Shown one piece after another: positions 21,531 to 31,534 of a stretch of 64,000 nt of DNA. The notes under the pieces were generated by a model that saw nothing but the letters and a program-made list of their open reading frames with translations, had not been told where the DNA came from and made no database searches. Position 1 is the first letter of the stretch; each line of letters begins with the position of its first letter. Made by a program: the position numbers and the translations under genes. Source of the DNA: Gerris lacustris (taxonomy: Eukaryota; Arthropoda; Insecta; Hemiptera; Gerridae); NCBI GenBank assembly GCA_951217055.1, contig OX578276.1, forward strand, positions 63,768,144 through 63,832,143, in the 5' to 3' direction.

Positions 21531-22652
21531 CATTAATAAATTAAGGGCTATGCTAAACCCGAATATTGTCACTCAAGGTCAAGTTGGACCCCCCAAAAAT
21601 ATTTTCTGTGTACGCTAAGGTGCAAAGAAAAAAATATCTTTTAACACACTGTTCATTAATTCTGCAAATCCAGAGTTTATTATTTGTAAAAAAAAAAACA
21701 GGGTTGACGTTACGCACATAATAGTGAAACACTAAAACTAAATTTAGTCTCATGGGTACTCTGATCTCACCATTGTAGCAGTGAATTATATCCGACATTT
21801 TTTATTTACTTTATAATGCATAATAAATAATTTGTTAGAATTTGATTCAAATAATCCATGCACAGTATGCTAGCAATGACCTTACGGTCGTCTCCTTTGA
21901 GTAGTGGCTATTTAATGTATAAAAATTCTTTGAATTACAAGTATATAAATAAACTTAACAGATAGTGAATAGTTACTAGAACAAGAAGAACAATAATAAA
22001 TAAAACAATAAATTATTCAAAAAATACTACAAAAGTAACTGTTGAATAAAAAATCTTTTCTATCTTAGGTTAAATAAAAATAAAAATGTTTCTTATAAAT
22101 ACTTTTAGGATTGTAAACAATTAAATAAAGGAGTTAATTTGATAAAAATGACAAAACAATTAATTGCAGTTAACAAAATCCCAACAAAAACACTAGTGTA
22201 AAAAAATAAGCCAAGTCTCGCTTAAAACGTTGTGAGACCAACGTCAGGGATTAGCTAAGTCTCCTCCTGTCCATGTAAGTTCTACTAGGTCTAATACATC
22301 CAGTACAAGTAAGGGATGTTGTCTGACTGTACCTCCTCTTTATTCTCTGTCCTTCACAATCTCAAACTTCTCTTTCCCAAATCACTCTACACGTTTAAAT
22401 TTAAAAACATTTTCTGACTCCGCAATTACTTTACACAAATAGGTTAAACAGTTTGTTGTTATTCAATTTATATTTTATCTATGGTTCATATTAAGATTAA
22501 TATGTGATATTTTTTAAACATACTTTTATGCAGTGTCGGCAACCGACAGACAAGCAACATCACTTACTTAATTGGACAGGGGGAGAATTGGCTAATCTCT
22601 GACGGTGATCTAACAACGTTTTACATATCTGTGTCTTGAATAAGATAATAGA
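21531..22652. other. No recognisable feature
   Basis: AT-rich, no motif-bearing open frames on either strand. Confidence 0.5.
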
Positions 22653-22673
22653 GGGGGGGGGGGGGGGGGGGGG
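22653..22673. repeat. Poly-G run, 21 bp
   Basis: Twenty-one consecutive G residues, the longest such run in the window. Confidence 0.95.
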
Positions 22674-22783
22674 TTCAAAATGCCTTAAGATGATTCCAGT
22701 AAAGAATGGTTTACGGCTGTCCTTGACTCTTGGTCGGGGCACTGGCGTGCCCTTAAATAGCACATAAAACGTTTTGCCATTTA

Positions 22784-23302
<519 letters not shown>

Positions 23303-23322
23303 AATCTATTATTACCAAAAAA

Positions 23323-24884
23323 TTGTTTTTGGAAAAAATCATTCAAATTTGGTTAAAAGCTTCCATGCTCAACAATTCACAGACAAGAGTGATCAACCGC
23401 CTTTTGAAATACCACAAAAAATATGAAGATTTAAAGAAAAGTGCATTGAAAAAAACAAATATACCAAGTTCCAATACTAATAAAATAAAACAATTTGTTG
23501 AAGATTCGCATAAATTATTCTGCATAAGTGCCTGCGAATGTAAGGATTTTTCCCTTTGCACGTGTGCTAGATAAAAAAAATTTCCACAAAACGAGCGTGA
23601 TTTTTTGATTGATTAAAGAACAACAAGAAATATGGTGATTGGAAAAATTGACGTTAAGATTTCAGATCAATTAAGGGGAAGAACCTTGCGAAATAAAAGA
23701 GATCACTCAGCCACAAGAGAGAGAGAGACTAAAAAAAATATTACTGACGCCGAAACACTATCTTCTTCGTTTGATACTCCAGCCAGTACCACTGATTTTG
23801 AGTTTGAGATCAGTTGCTCGCCACAAAGGATTTTTTCTGAGACACCTACTTCTCAAATGAGGATATTTCTTCCAACTTTAGCAGAAGTAGCCGTAAGAAC
23901 AGGAGTTTCAAAAAGAGCAGCAGCGGTGATAACCTCTGGGGCCCTAAATGACGCTGGAGTTTTACAACCAGACAGTTCTTGTAGTGTCATTGATCACAGC
24001 AAAATTCGTAGAGAGAAACAACTGAAGTGTAAAGAAATTAAGAAACTAGAAGAAACAAATGATATTGTGTTATTAGGTTTATACTTTGATGGTAGGAGGG
24101 ATGACATGGTTAAAGTGTCAATCAAAAAAGGCGGAAAGCTATATAAAGTGAAAGGAAAACATGTCGTGCTCATACGAGAACCAGGCTCGAGTTACCTGGA
24201 TTTTGTTTCACCTATAAGAGGAAATGCTGAAAGTTTGGATTCCTCAATTTTTACCTGCCTCAAAGAAAAAAAATATAGATACCTCTAATTTAATGGTACT
24301 GGGCTGTGATGGGACCAACTTGAACACAGGCATTAGAAGAGGAGTGATAAGACTTGTCGAGTGCCGACTTGGATGACCTCTTCAGTGGTCTATATGCTAG
24401 TTGCATGCCAATGAATTACCACCACGTCATCTAGTGGAACATTTAGATGGCAAAACTAAAGGTCCATACTCCTTTTCCGGACCTATTGGATCAGAACTTT
24501 TGCAATGCGAAACCATGGAAGTAGTCGACTTTGAGGCAGTCGACTGATGAGAATATTGAAATACGAAAGGACGGATGGAAGAGAATCTTCACTGCGAGAA
24601 GTAACCGTGTTGAAAATAAAGAAGCAACAGCTTTTACAGTTCCAAAAAATAATTTTGACGTTACGAGTTATGTTGAAATAATAGACTGGAGCTCAATAAA
24701 AGTGACGGAACCTCCACTAACAAAACTGATTTCCACAGCAGAGATCATGGCAGCAGTTTCAGATGGTTGGAAGCCTCAAATTGACTTAAAATATCCCTGT
24801 CATACTCAGGCCGTTGAACGCTGTTTGAAATTAGTCACAGAAGCCTCCAATTCAGTTCATAAAGCAGGGGATCGTCATTTTTAA
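23323..24884 (+). pseudogene. Transposase-like gene, interrupted
   Basis: Three open segments (23323-23574, 23632-24288, 24531-24884) and the readable stretch between them form one decayed gene. A cysteine cluster (CISACECKDFSLCTC) closes the N-terminal part. LGLYFDGRRDD near 24075-24105 and LGCDGTNLNTG near 24298-24330 look like the two catalytic aspartate blocks of a DDE/D enzyme. QLHANELPPRH and HLDGKTKGP follow near 24400-24460, and CHTQAVERCLKLVTEAS closes the C-terminus. Stops occur near 23572, 23620 and 24378, and frameshifts near 24285 and 24530. The third acidic residue was not identified. Confidence 0.75.
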
Positions 24885-25231
24885 ATTATTCAAACCCAAA
24901 TAAATAGAAATAAAATACCAAGATTCAAAAGTAAAAAAGATTTTAACGCATAGATAAATTGAATATAAAAATATGTTTGTTAATAGTTTTGTATAGTATA
25001 TAATAGTTAGGTTTTTTTTTTAAATTAAATGATATTTATATATAACAAGTGTCAAATTTTTAAAATTTAAAAAAGGGGGGAGAGGGGTCTATAGGAGCTC
25101 GAATGCAGCCACTTCCACGTGGTGAGCTCTGGTAATTATTTTTGATTCTATAATGGTTAAATTAAAAAAATAAGCTAAGAGCTTATTTAAGCTGGAAAAA
25201 ATGTTTAAATTTTATAGTTTTCAAGCTGTCA

Positions 25232-25559
25232 TTTATATATGTCATATGTTATAATAAAAAATATTGAAGTTGCGTAATATGTTAAGGGTTTTTATTATAC
25301 AATAAGCATTGTAGATTACGAAAATATTCATTAAATGTATATTAAAAGTAGCTTAGCACGCAAAAATGTCGAAAAACCCTGTTAAATCTGCGATTTTTCC
25401 AAATTTCGAAAATTCCCAAACTTCAACCCCCCCTCGGGAGACCTAAGTGAAGTCCGATTTGGCTCAAATTTTTTCCTCGGGACTTTCTTGCAATATGGCA
25501 AGTTTCTGGAGGGGCGTTTTTTGAATTTTCAAAAATTTTGTTTTTTCGACCCACCCTAA
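25232..25559 (-). repeat. Right terminal inverted repeat
   Basis: Reverse-complement partner of 22972-23302, ending TCGACCCACCCTAA before a short TA run. Confidence 0.85.
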
Positions 25560-25895
25560 TATATATACGTCACAAAGATGTTGGCTCGGCATTACGCCAT
25601 GTCTGTCCTGCATCGTTTCGTCGCGTCCGACTCATCAGGGGCCCTATACCTACACCAACTCAAGAAGATCAGGTATAGGGCTTTATCAGACGAGCGTGCT
25701 CTCACACTGCCATTCTTGCTTGGCTGGCAAAACAAATCAGCAATGTAATACCTTGTTTTTGCACACTGCAATAAGGTACACAAATTGTGTAGTGAGAGAC
25801 ACCAAGGGATGTGCCACGCAAGCGTGACACATAGGAACTGTTTAACATTAGACTATACGTCACAAAGATGTTGGCTCGGCATTACGCCATGTCCT

Positions 25896-25938
25896 GCATC
25901 GTTTCGTCGCGTCCGACTCATCAGGGGCCAGACGATGC
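25896..25938 (-). ncRNA. Hammerhead ribozyme, satellite monomer 2
   Basis: Minus-strand order: stem III GCAUCGU, C17 (cleavage after GUC), UGGCCC, the core CUGAUGA, stem II GUCG-GACG-CGAC, GAA, and stem III ACGAUGC. All invariant hammerhead nucleotides are present, the 7-bp stem III pairs perfectly, U16.1-A15.1 and G10.1-C11.1 are correct, and stem II has 4 bp. The stem I segment is UGGCCC instead of the GGGCCC seen in the others. Confidence 0.85.
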
Positions 25939-26203
25939 CCACCCAACTCTGGACCTACACCAACTCAAGAAGATCAGGTATAGGGCTTTATCAGAGACGA
26001 GCGTGCTCTCACCCTGCCATTCTTGCTTGGCTGGCAAAACAAATCAGCAATGTAATACCTTGTTTTTGCACACTGCAATAAGGTACACAAATTGTGTAGT
26101 GAGAGACACCAAGGGATGTGCCACGCAAGCGTGACACATAGGAACTGTTCCAACATTAGACTATACGTCACATAGATGTTGGCTCGGCATTACGCCATGT
26201 CCT

Positions 26204-26246
26204 GCATCGTTTCGTCGCGTCCGACTCATCAGGGGCCCGACGATGC
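26204..26246 (-). ncRNA. Hammerhead ribozyme, satellite monomer 3
   Basis: All invariant core positions are present, with a perfect 7-bp stem III and a perfect 4-bp stem II with a GACG loop. The segment between the cleavage site (after C17) and CUGAUGA is the palindrome GGGCCC. It has no loop of its own, so an intramolecular stem I is limited to about one base pair. Confidence 0.87.
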
Positions 26247-26509
26247 CCACCCAACTCTGGACCTATACCAACTCAAGAAGATCAGGTATAGGGCTTTATC
26301 AGACGAGCGTGCTCTCACCCTGCCATTCTTGCTTGGCTGGCAAAACAAATCAGCAATGTAATACCTTGTTTTTGCACACTGCAATAAGGTACACAAATTG
26401 TGTAGTGAGAGACACCAAGGGATGTGCCACGCAAGCGTGACACATAGGAACTGTTCCAACATTAGACTATACGTCACATAGATGTTGGCTCGGCATTACG
26501 CCATGTCCT

Positions 26510-26552
26510 GCATCGTTTCGTCGCGTCCGACTCATCAGGGGCCCGACGATGC
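26510..26552 (-). ncRNA. Hammerhead ribozyme, satellite monomer 4
   Basis: Identical over 43 nt to the copy in monomer 3 and 306 bp from it. Core, stem II, stem III and GGGCCC are all intact. Confidence 0.87.
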
Positions 26553-26817
26553 CCACCCAACTCTGGACCTATACCAACTCAAGAAGATCAGGTATAGGGC
26601 TTTATCAGAGACGAGCGAGCTCTCACACTGCCATTCTTGCTTGGCTGGCAAAACAAATCAGCAATGTAATACCTTGTTTTTGCACACTGCAATAAGGTAC
26701 ACAAATTGTGTAGTGAGAGACACCAAGGGATGTGCCACGCAAGCGTGACACATAGGAACTGTTTCAACATTAGACTATACGTCACAAAGATGTTGGCTCG
26801 GCATTACGCCATGTCCT

Positions 26818-26860
26818 GCATCGTTTCGACGCGTCCGACTCATCAGGGGCCCGACGATGC
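26818..26860 (-). ncRNA. Hammerhead ribozyme, monomer 5, stem II mismatch
   Basis: Same as monomer 3 except one base in stem II: CGUC instead of CGAC, giving a U-U mismatch next to the G10.1-C11.1 pair. The catalytic core and stem III are unchanged. Activity is probably reduced. Confidence 0.75.
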
Positions 26861-27125
26861 CCACCCAACTCTGGACCTACACCAACTCAAGAAGATCAGG
26901 TATAGGGCTTTATCAGAGACGAGCGAGCTCTCACACTGCCATTCTTGCTTGGCTGGCAAAACAAATCAGCAATGTAATACCTTGTTTTTGCACACTGCAA
27001 TAAGGTACACAAATTGTGTAGTGAGAGACACCAAGGGATGTGCCACGCAAGCGTGACACATAGGAACTGTTTCAACATTAGACTATACGTCACAAAGATG
27101 TTGGCTCGGCATTACGCCATGTCCT

Positions 27126-27168
27126 GCATCGTTTCGACGCGTCCGACTCATCAGGGGCCCGACGATGC
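27126..27168 (-). ncRNA. Hammerhead ribozyme, monomer 6, stem II mismatch
   Basis: Carries the same single-base change in stem II as monomer 5, so the two adjacent monomers share a recent common origin. The rest of the fold is intact. Confidence 0.75.
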
Positions 27169-27433
27169 CCACCCAACTCTGGACCTACACCAACTCAAGA
27201 AGATCAGGTATAGGGCTTTATCAGAGACGAGCGTGCTCTCACACTGCCATTCTTGCTTGGCTGGCAAAACAAATCAGCAATGTAATACCTTGTTTTTGCA
27301 CACTGCAATAAGGTACACAAATTGTGTAGTGAGAGACACCAAGGGATGTGCCACGCAAGCGTGACACATAGGAACTGTTCCAACATTAGACTATACGTCA
27401 CATAGATGTTGGCTCGGCATTACGCCATGTCCT

Positions 27434-27476
27434 GCATCGTTTCGTCGCGTCCGACTCATCAGGGGCCCGACGATGC
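27434..27476 (-). ncRNA. Hammerhead ribozyme, satellite monomer 7
   Basis: Identical to monomers 3 and 4, with perfect stems II and III and the loopless GGGCCC stem I segment. Transcription on the minus strand would meet this copy first. Confidence 0.87.
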
Positions 27477-27558
27477 CCACCCAACTCTGGACCTATACCA
27501 ACTCAAGAAGATCAGGTATAGGGCTTTATCAGAGACGAGCGTGCTCTCACACTGCCAT

Positions 27559-27717
27559 TCTTGCGTGGCACATCCCTCGGTGTCTCTTACTACACAATTT
27601 GTGTACCTTATTGCAGTGTGCAAAAACATGGTATTACATTGCTGATTTGTTTTGCCAGCCAAGCAAGAATGGCAGTGTGAGAGCACGCTCGTCTCTGATA
27701 AAGCCCTATACCAGATC
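27559..27717 (-). repeat. Inverted half-monomer at the right end of the satellite
   Basis: After CCATTCTTGC the sequence switches to the reverse complement of the monomer, from GCGTGGCACATCCC through to CTGATAAAGCCCTATACC. The switch occurs at a shared TTGC. This half-unit does not contain the hammerhead. Confidence 0.9.
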
Positions 27718-27925
27718 TTCAGAAAAAGTCTATTTTTCTTCAAAGTCTTAAAAACATATGCCTAAATCCTAAATTTAATTTTATTGTGTTAATTTTATGA
27801 AAAAATGTAAATTTATTTTGGTTTCAGCCAAAACGGCATGTGCTACAGTTTGCCAAATTTCAGTAAAACTTCTTTATTTATTCCCCTTCAGTTTGAGTAC
27901 CCTAACCCTAACACCATCAGTTAAT
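27718..27925. repeat. Dispersed repeat family C, copy 1
   Basis: Repeated in the same orientation at 34264-34475 and, for its right half, inverted at 29461-29590. Shared blocks include CAGAAAAAGTCTATTTT, AAAACGGCATGTG, CAGTTTGCCAAATTTCAGT and TTCCCCTTCAGTTT. It appears to be part of the flank of the PLE at 30795-33930. Confidence 0.75.
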
Positions 27926-28655
27926 AGGTGATTGTTTTGAGCCATGATTGAGTTTTTGTAAAAGAACTACCGACAAATGGGGTACCCAAATTACCCTAAT
28001 TACCCTAACAAATTACCCTAATTTGTGAATGAATTAAATTATGAAATTTTAACTCTTACGATATTTGACCGGAATGTAATTTATTATTATAAAAATATGA
28101 AATAACATTTTTTTTTTCATACTTAATCATGATAAATGCAATTATACGTTAAATAATAAAAATAAGAGGGTAATTTGTAAACAAAACTCAACGCACTCTA
28201 TGGAAACAGTAATAACACTACACTAAACATAATAATGCTATTGTATAAATATGTTTTGTGTAAAATGTTTAGACTTTTGGTTGTGATCAAATTCTTTAAC
28301 ATTTAACATAATTAAGTTTGAAAACAATTTATTTTTTATTTAATATTTGATATTTTTATAATGTTAAATTACATTCAGGTCAAATGTCGTAAGAGTTACA
28401 ATTTCCTTTTACATAGTCCGTAGGTCAATCCTAATTGACCTATGGACTTGATGTAAGGTCTGCAGCAGTCTTCTTTAAAAATATGTAAAAAAAATCCTCT
28501 CATTAATCTCACTAATTATGGTAATCTTTAAAATTAAGACAGTGTCCTCGCAGTAACGCGTAAGGTGGTCTATAAAATATTACAAAACTCAATTATAACT
28601 CAAAAACATTACTTATTAACTGATGGTGTTAGGGTACTCAAACTGAAGGGGAATA
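27879..28655. repeat. Palindromic MITE-like foldback
   Basis: The ends TTCCCCTTCAGTTTGAGTACCC and ACACCATCAGTTAATAGG (left) are inverted at 28605-28655. Inner blocks such as AACTCTTACGATATTTGACC at about 28050 are inverted near 28380-28400. The interior is AT-rich and non-coding, with a short run of TACCCTAAT repeats. Confidence 0.7.
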
Positions 28656-28689
28656 GTTACAGGCTGACCATTATGATAAGGTCATCTCC

Positions 28690-28845
28690 AGTCTTTTTTT
28701 TATTCTACAAACAAACATATATATAAACATTAATTCAAATTAATTATAATTTTTCATTATAACTTTAACAATACCTTCTGATCACACTAAAATCAATTTT
28801 TACTTTAGCTTTTGCAGTTAATATAAAATAAAATATACTTATATG
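28690..28845. repeat. PLE flank fragment, inverted relative to 33938-34075 and 34525-34665
   Basis: Shared sequence includes TCTACAAACAAACATATATA, ATACCTTCTGATCACACTAA and AATCAATTTTTACTT. It is the left-side mirror of the PLE right flank and was split by the hAT MITE at 28846. Confidence 0.8.
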
Positions 28846-29447
28846 CAGTGCTCGATTTCTAGAAATTGAGGTGCCGGAACTACAACCTACCCTCTCTCTA
28901 CCCCCCCCCTCTCTTATAGAAAAATAAACGTTCAAAAACAGCATTTTAAGCAGTTTAGGACATAAACCCACACTGCAATCAGGTGGGTTTATGTCCCCTT
29001 AAAATGAAACCTTATATCATTTTAAGTAGTATTTTTTATAAACAATTTCTTGATTAGCATGTCACGTGTTGTTATAATACTCTCAATAAATAAATAGGTA
29101 CTTAGGTTTATACGAAAAATTAAATCAACAAAACATTCCCTGCATCACTCGCCCAGGGCGAGTTTCGGCACAGCGTCTCTGCACAGTACTTATTTAATAC
29201 GATCCCTGCCATTAAAAAAAACCTTTGTTGTTTCAGGTTATCATAATTTGGTAGTGTAATCTCACCAAAAGAGAATTTTTTTTATTTGGAAAAGAAATAT
29301 TTGCCAGTTTAATACATGATGTCCCTAATCAAATTTTAACAAAGGATTTAAAAAAAAATCTTAGTGCCGATAATTTTATTTTTTATTTATCTAAGAGAGA
29401 GGTCCCGGAACGCCGTTCCGCCGCGTTCCGCCTCAAATCGAGCACTG
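28846..29447. mobile_element. hAT-type MITE with perfect 8-bp target duplication
   Basis: The 602-bp element has identical 13-bp termini CAGTGCTCGATTT in inverted orientation. It is flanked by the 8-bp direct repeat CTTATATG at 28838-28845 and 29448-29455. Terminal CAG and 8-bp duplications are the standard signature of hAT transposition. There is no transposase, so it was moved by an element elsewhere. It interrupts the PLE flank. Confidence 0.92.
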
Positions 29448-29460
29448 CTTATATGTATAT

Positions 29461-29590
29461 GTCCATAATGTGGTGGTGTTAGGGTGCTCAAACTGAAGGG
29501 GAATAAATGAAGAAGTTTTACTGAAATTTGGCAAACTGTAACACATGCCGTTTTGGCATATATAAAATTAAAGTTTTGTCTGTACATTGG
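29461..29590 (-). repeat. Dispersed repeat family C, inverted copy
   Basis: Reverse complement of 34376-34480 and of part of 27841-27925, including GGTGTTAGGGTGCTCAAACTG. It continues the left mirror of the PLE flank after the hAT insertion. Confidence 0.8.
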
Positions 29591-30794
29591 TCAGAATTGA
29601 AAATTTTTTAGATACTTTTTCATTTTATACATTCCAAAAACCGAATCCGGCCTTAACTTTTTTCGTGTATGTATGTGGGTCTGTATGTGTGTCTGTCGCC
29701 CCAGTCAGACTTTATAGGCGCAAAACTGGCTAAATGAAATCGATTAATTTTTTTCAGAGTTGAGCGCAAACATCTTGCGCAATTTGTAGGCTTGGTTTCA
29801 TCTAAAAATATTGAGTAGAACCAAAGTTATTAACAATTTTATAAAAAAAGTATATAAAACATAACCTAAAAACAATAGGTGGACCCGCCGCGCCGTAAAC
29901 AAACCCCACAGACTCGCTATTCAAAAATTTTGGGTACTTCTAGCCCACCTAGAGACTTGCTGTTTTTTGCGTTTGCTCGGAAATTGGCCTAAGCCCATTG
30001 AAAAAATCCGAAAAGTTAAAAAAATATATCCGCCCCCCCCCCCCCCTCCCCTAAAATATTAAATATGGCAGACGCACTTTAAAGTTTATTTAGAGGCTTA
30101 TTGTGGCTAAACGGTAAGTTGTATCGACAAGCTGATTGCGCCAGCGGTAACTAATTTTAAAAGATCTACAAATTTGGTCCTATTACTTTTTGTCGTAATT
30201 TCATCGGTTCTACCTTAAATAGAGCTAAATTTTATTTTTTTAAAAATAAATTTAACTTTGGGTGCCTATGGCGTGCCCAATTGTGGACCGATTTAATTTC
30301 TGATTGAAGTGCTTAAACCTCACACAGATGATCTTAAATCGAGTATTTATATATTTTATTAATTGTTTCTAGAACTAGAGTTATTAAATATTTACTGGTG
30401 CAACTGCTGTATTGAATGAAGAGGCTGGTAATTAAATAATGCACCATCATTGTTTATGATTGTTCAATGACTTCCCAGTCTAATTGGTTTCGTAAACGTT
30501 TTTTTTTTTTATTCATTATACCTTTTTTAAGCATTGTTAGATGTTACTATATTACTTAGTTTCTACTAGCTATTTTTTAAATATATAGATAGACTCCAAA
30601 CTACGATTTTGAGAGTATTGCATTCTTAGTAATGGAATTAATGATGTGTGGAATATAGTCCTGATTTTATCCTTAAAAGGCTTTGGAAATAAAACTATTT
30701 AGGAATTTAATTTAATTGCTAGGCCTACATGATTTTAGGAAACAGCCACTAATATCTAGCCTGAGCCCCGCGCGGAGCGCGGGGTGAAAGCTAG
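29591..30794 (+). mobile_element. Probable non-autonomous Helitron (3' end certain, 5' end not)
   Basis: The 3' end at 30794 has the Helitron signature: a GC-rich hairpin (CCCCGCGC-GGA-GCGCGGGG) followed six bases later by CTAG, with host T after it. The sequence after 30794 resumes the PLE flank, which supports an insertion. The 5' TC terminus could not be located, so the start is the end of the preceding repeat. A 14-bp C-run lies at 30033-30046. No Rep or helicase gene is present. Confidence 0.6.
30062..30340. repeat. Dispersed repeat family D, inverted relative to 63032-63315
   Basis: About 280 bp match the reverse complement of 63032-63315 with moderate divergence. Shared blocks include CTTTAAAGTT, GGCTTATTG.GGCTAAACGG, GGTCCTAT and AATTTCATCGGTTCTACCTT. 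It lies within the probable Helitron. Confidence 0.75.
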
Positions 30795-31523
30795 TATGAA
30801 ATAAAATATACTGACACATGTCATTAATTAAAATACTTTCTCCATAAGAGAGGATCAAGAAATTGTTGAAAATTAAATTTTTTTTTAAAAAACATAACTA
30901 CCAATTCTAACAATATCACTTCTTAATATATAACATGACTACTGACTACATCACTTCGAATTTACTAGCTAAAACCAATATTAAAATCAATGTAAAAGAA
31001 TAAAAATTTATAAAATTATTGACTTCCATACAGAATAGCAAATATAATATAATAACAATAACTACGATACAAAGTCATCTTTTTCAAAAAGCTGTATATA
31101 TGTGATCTTCATACCAACTTATCATCGAGAAGATTCAACTCCTTTTATGGTGGTTATTATAATTGATAATTCATTTTTTTTTTTAAAAAATGATTGGTTT
31201 TAATAACAATTGATTGGGAAGTTGATTGTTTTTATGATGTAAATTTGTGATGGGATTTATGGTTTAATCTATAAAATAAGAAATAAACTATGACTAAAGT
31301 GAGCAAACCTTGATGTTGACTACTAGCTCTATCTAGGAGAGAGTTTTATAACTAATTGTTCAAAAGGTTTATTTTATACTATTACTAGTATATTTTAACT
31401 CTTTACTGTTTATTATTCATATGAATAATATCTTTTTAATTTTAATTATGATTATTATATAAATTAGTAACTATTTTTTTCCTTCTAAATATATTGTCTA
31501 ATTATGATGGTTATTATTTAAAT
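30795..31523. repeat. Left inverted flank of PLE 1
   Basis: Mirror of 33228-33930. Shared blocks include ACTTTCTCCATAAGAGAGG, AAACTCTCTCCTAGATAGAG (inverse sense) and TTATTCATATGAATAAT. Confidence 0.85.
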
Positions 31524-31534
31524 ATAATTGATTA

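Larger units (their letters stand above)
25563..27558. repeat. Satellite array, about 308-bp monomer, hammerhead-bearing
   Basis: Nearly seven head-to-tail monomers have marker TACGTCACA.AGATGTTGG starting at about 25565, 25857, 26165, 26470, 26778, 27086 and 27396. Monomers are above about 95% alike by eye. The first lacks about 24 bp and others differ by 2-3 bp. Each contains a hairpin TGTGCCACGCAAGCGTGACACA and, on the minus strand, a hammerhead ribozyme core. Since 308 is not a multiple of three and the frames differ between monomers, the open frames of about 65-116 codons are not genes. Confidence 0.95.

Noticed and set aside
25680..25700. A second hammerhead core in each monomer (minus-strand CUGAUAAAG) or one on the plus strand
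   Set aside because: CUGAUAAA lacks the required G at position 8, there is no paired GAA at the right distance, and the plus strand has no complete core.
26204..26300. Type I (open stem I) reading of the satellite hammerhead, with stem III closed as ACG/CGU and cleavage after GUA
   Set aside because: The bases that would form stem I do not pair (C next to the core against A), whereas the type III reading gives a perfect 7-bp stem III.
25592..27743. Repeated 65-116-codon frames on both strands with Met starts
   Set aside because: They follow the satellite monomer, whose length is not a multiple of three, and they carry no domain. Repetition explains their similarity.
27990..28025. Telomere-like TACCCTAAT repeats
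   Set aside because: Only a few irregular units inside a foldback element; not an insect or other telomere array.
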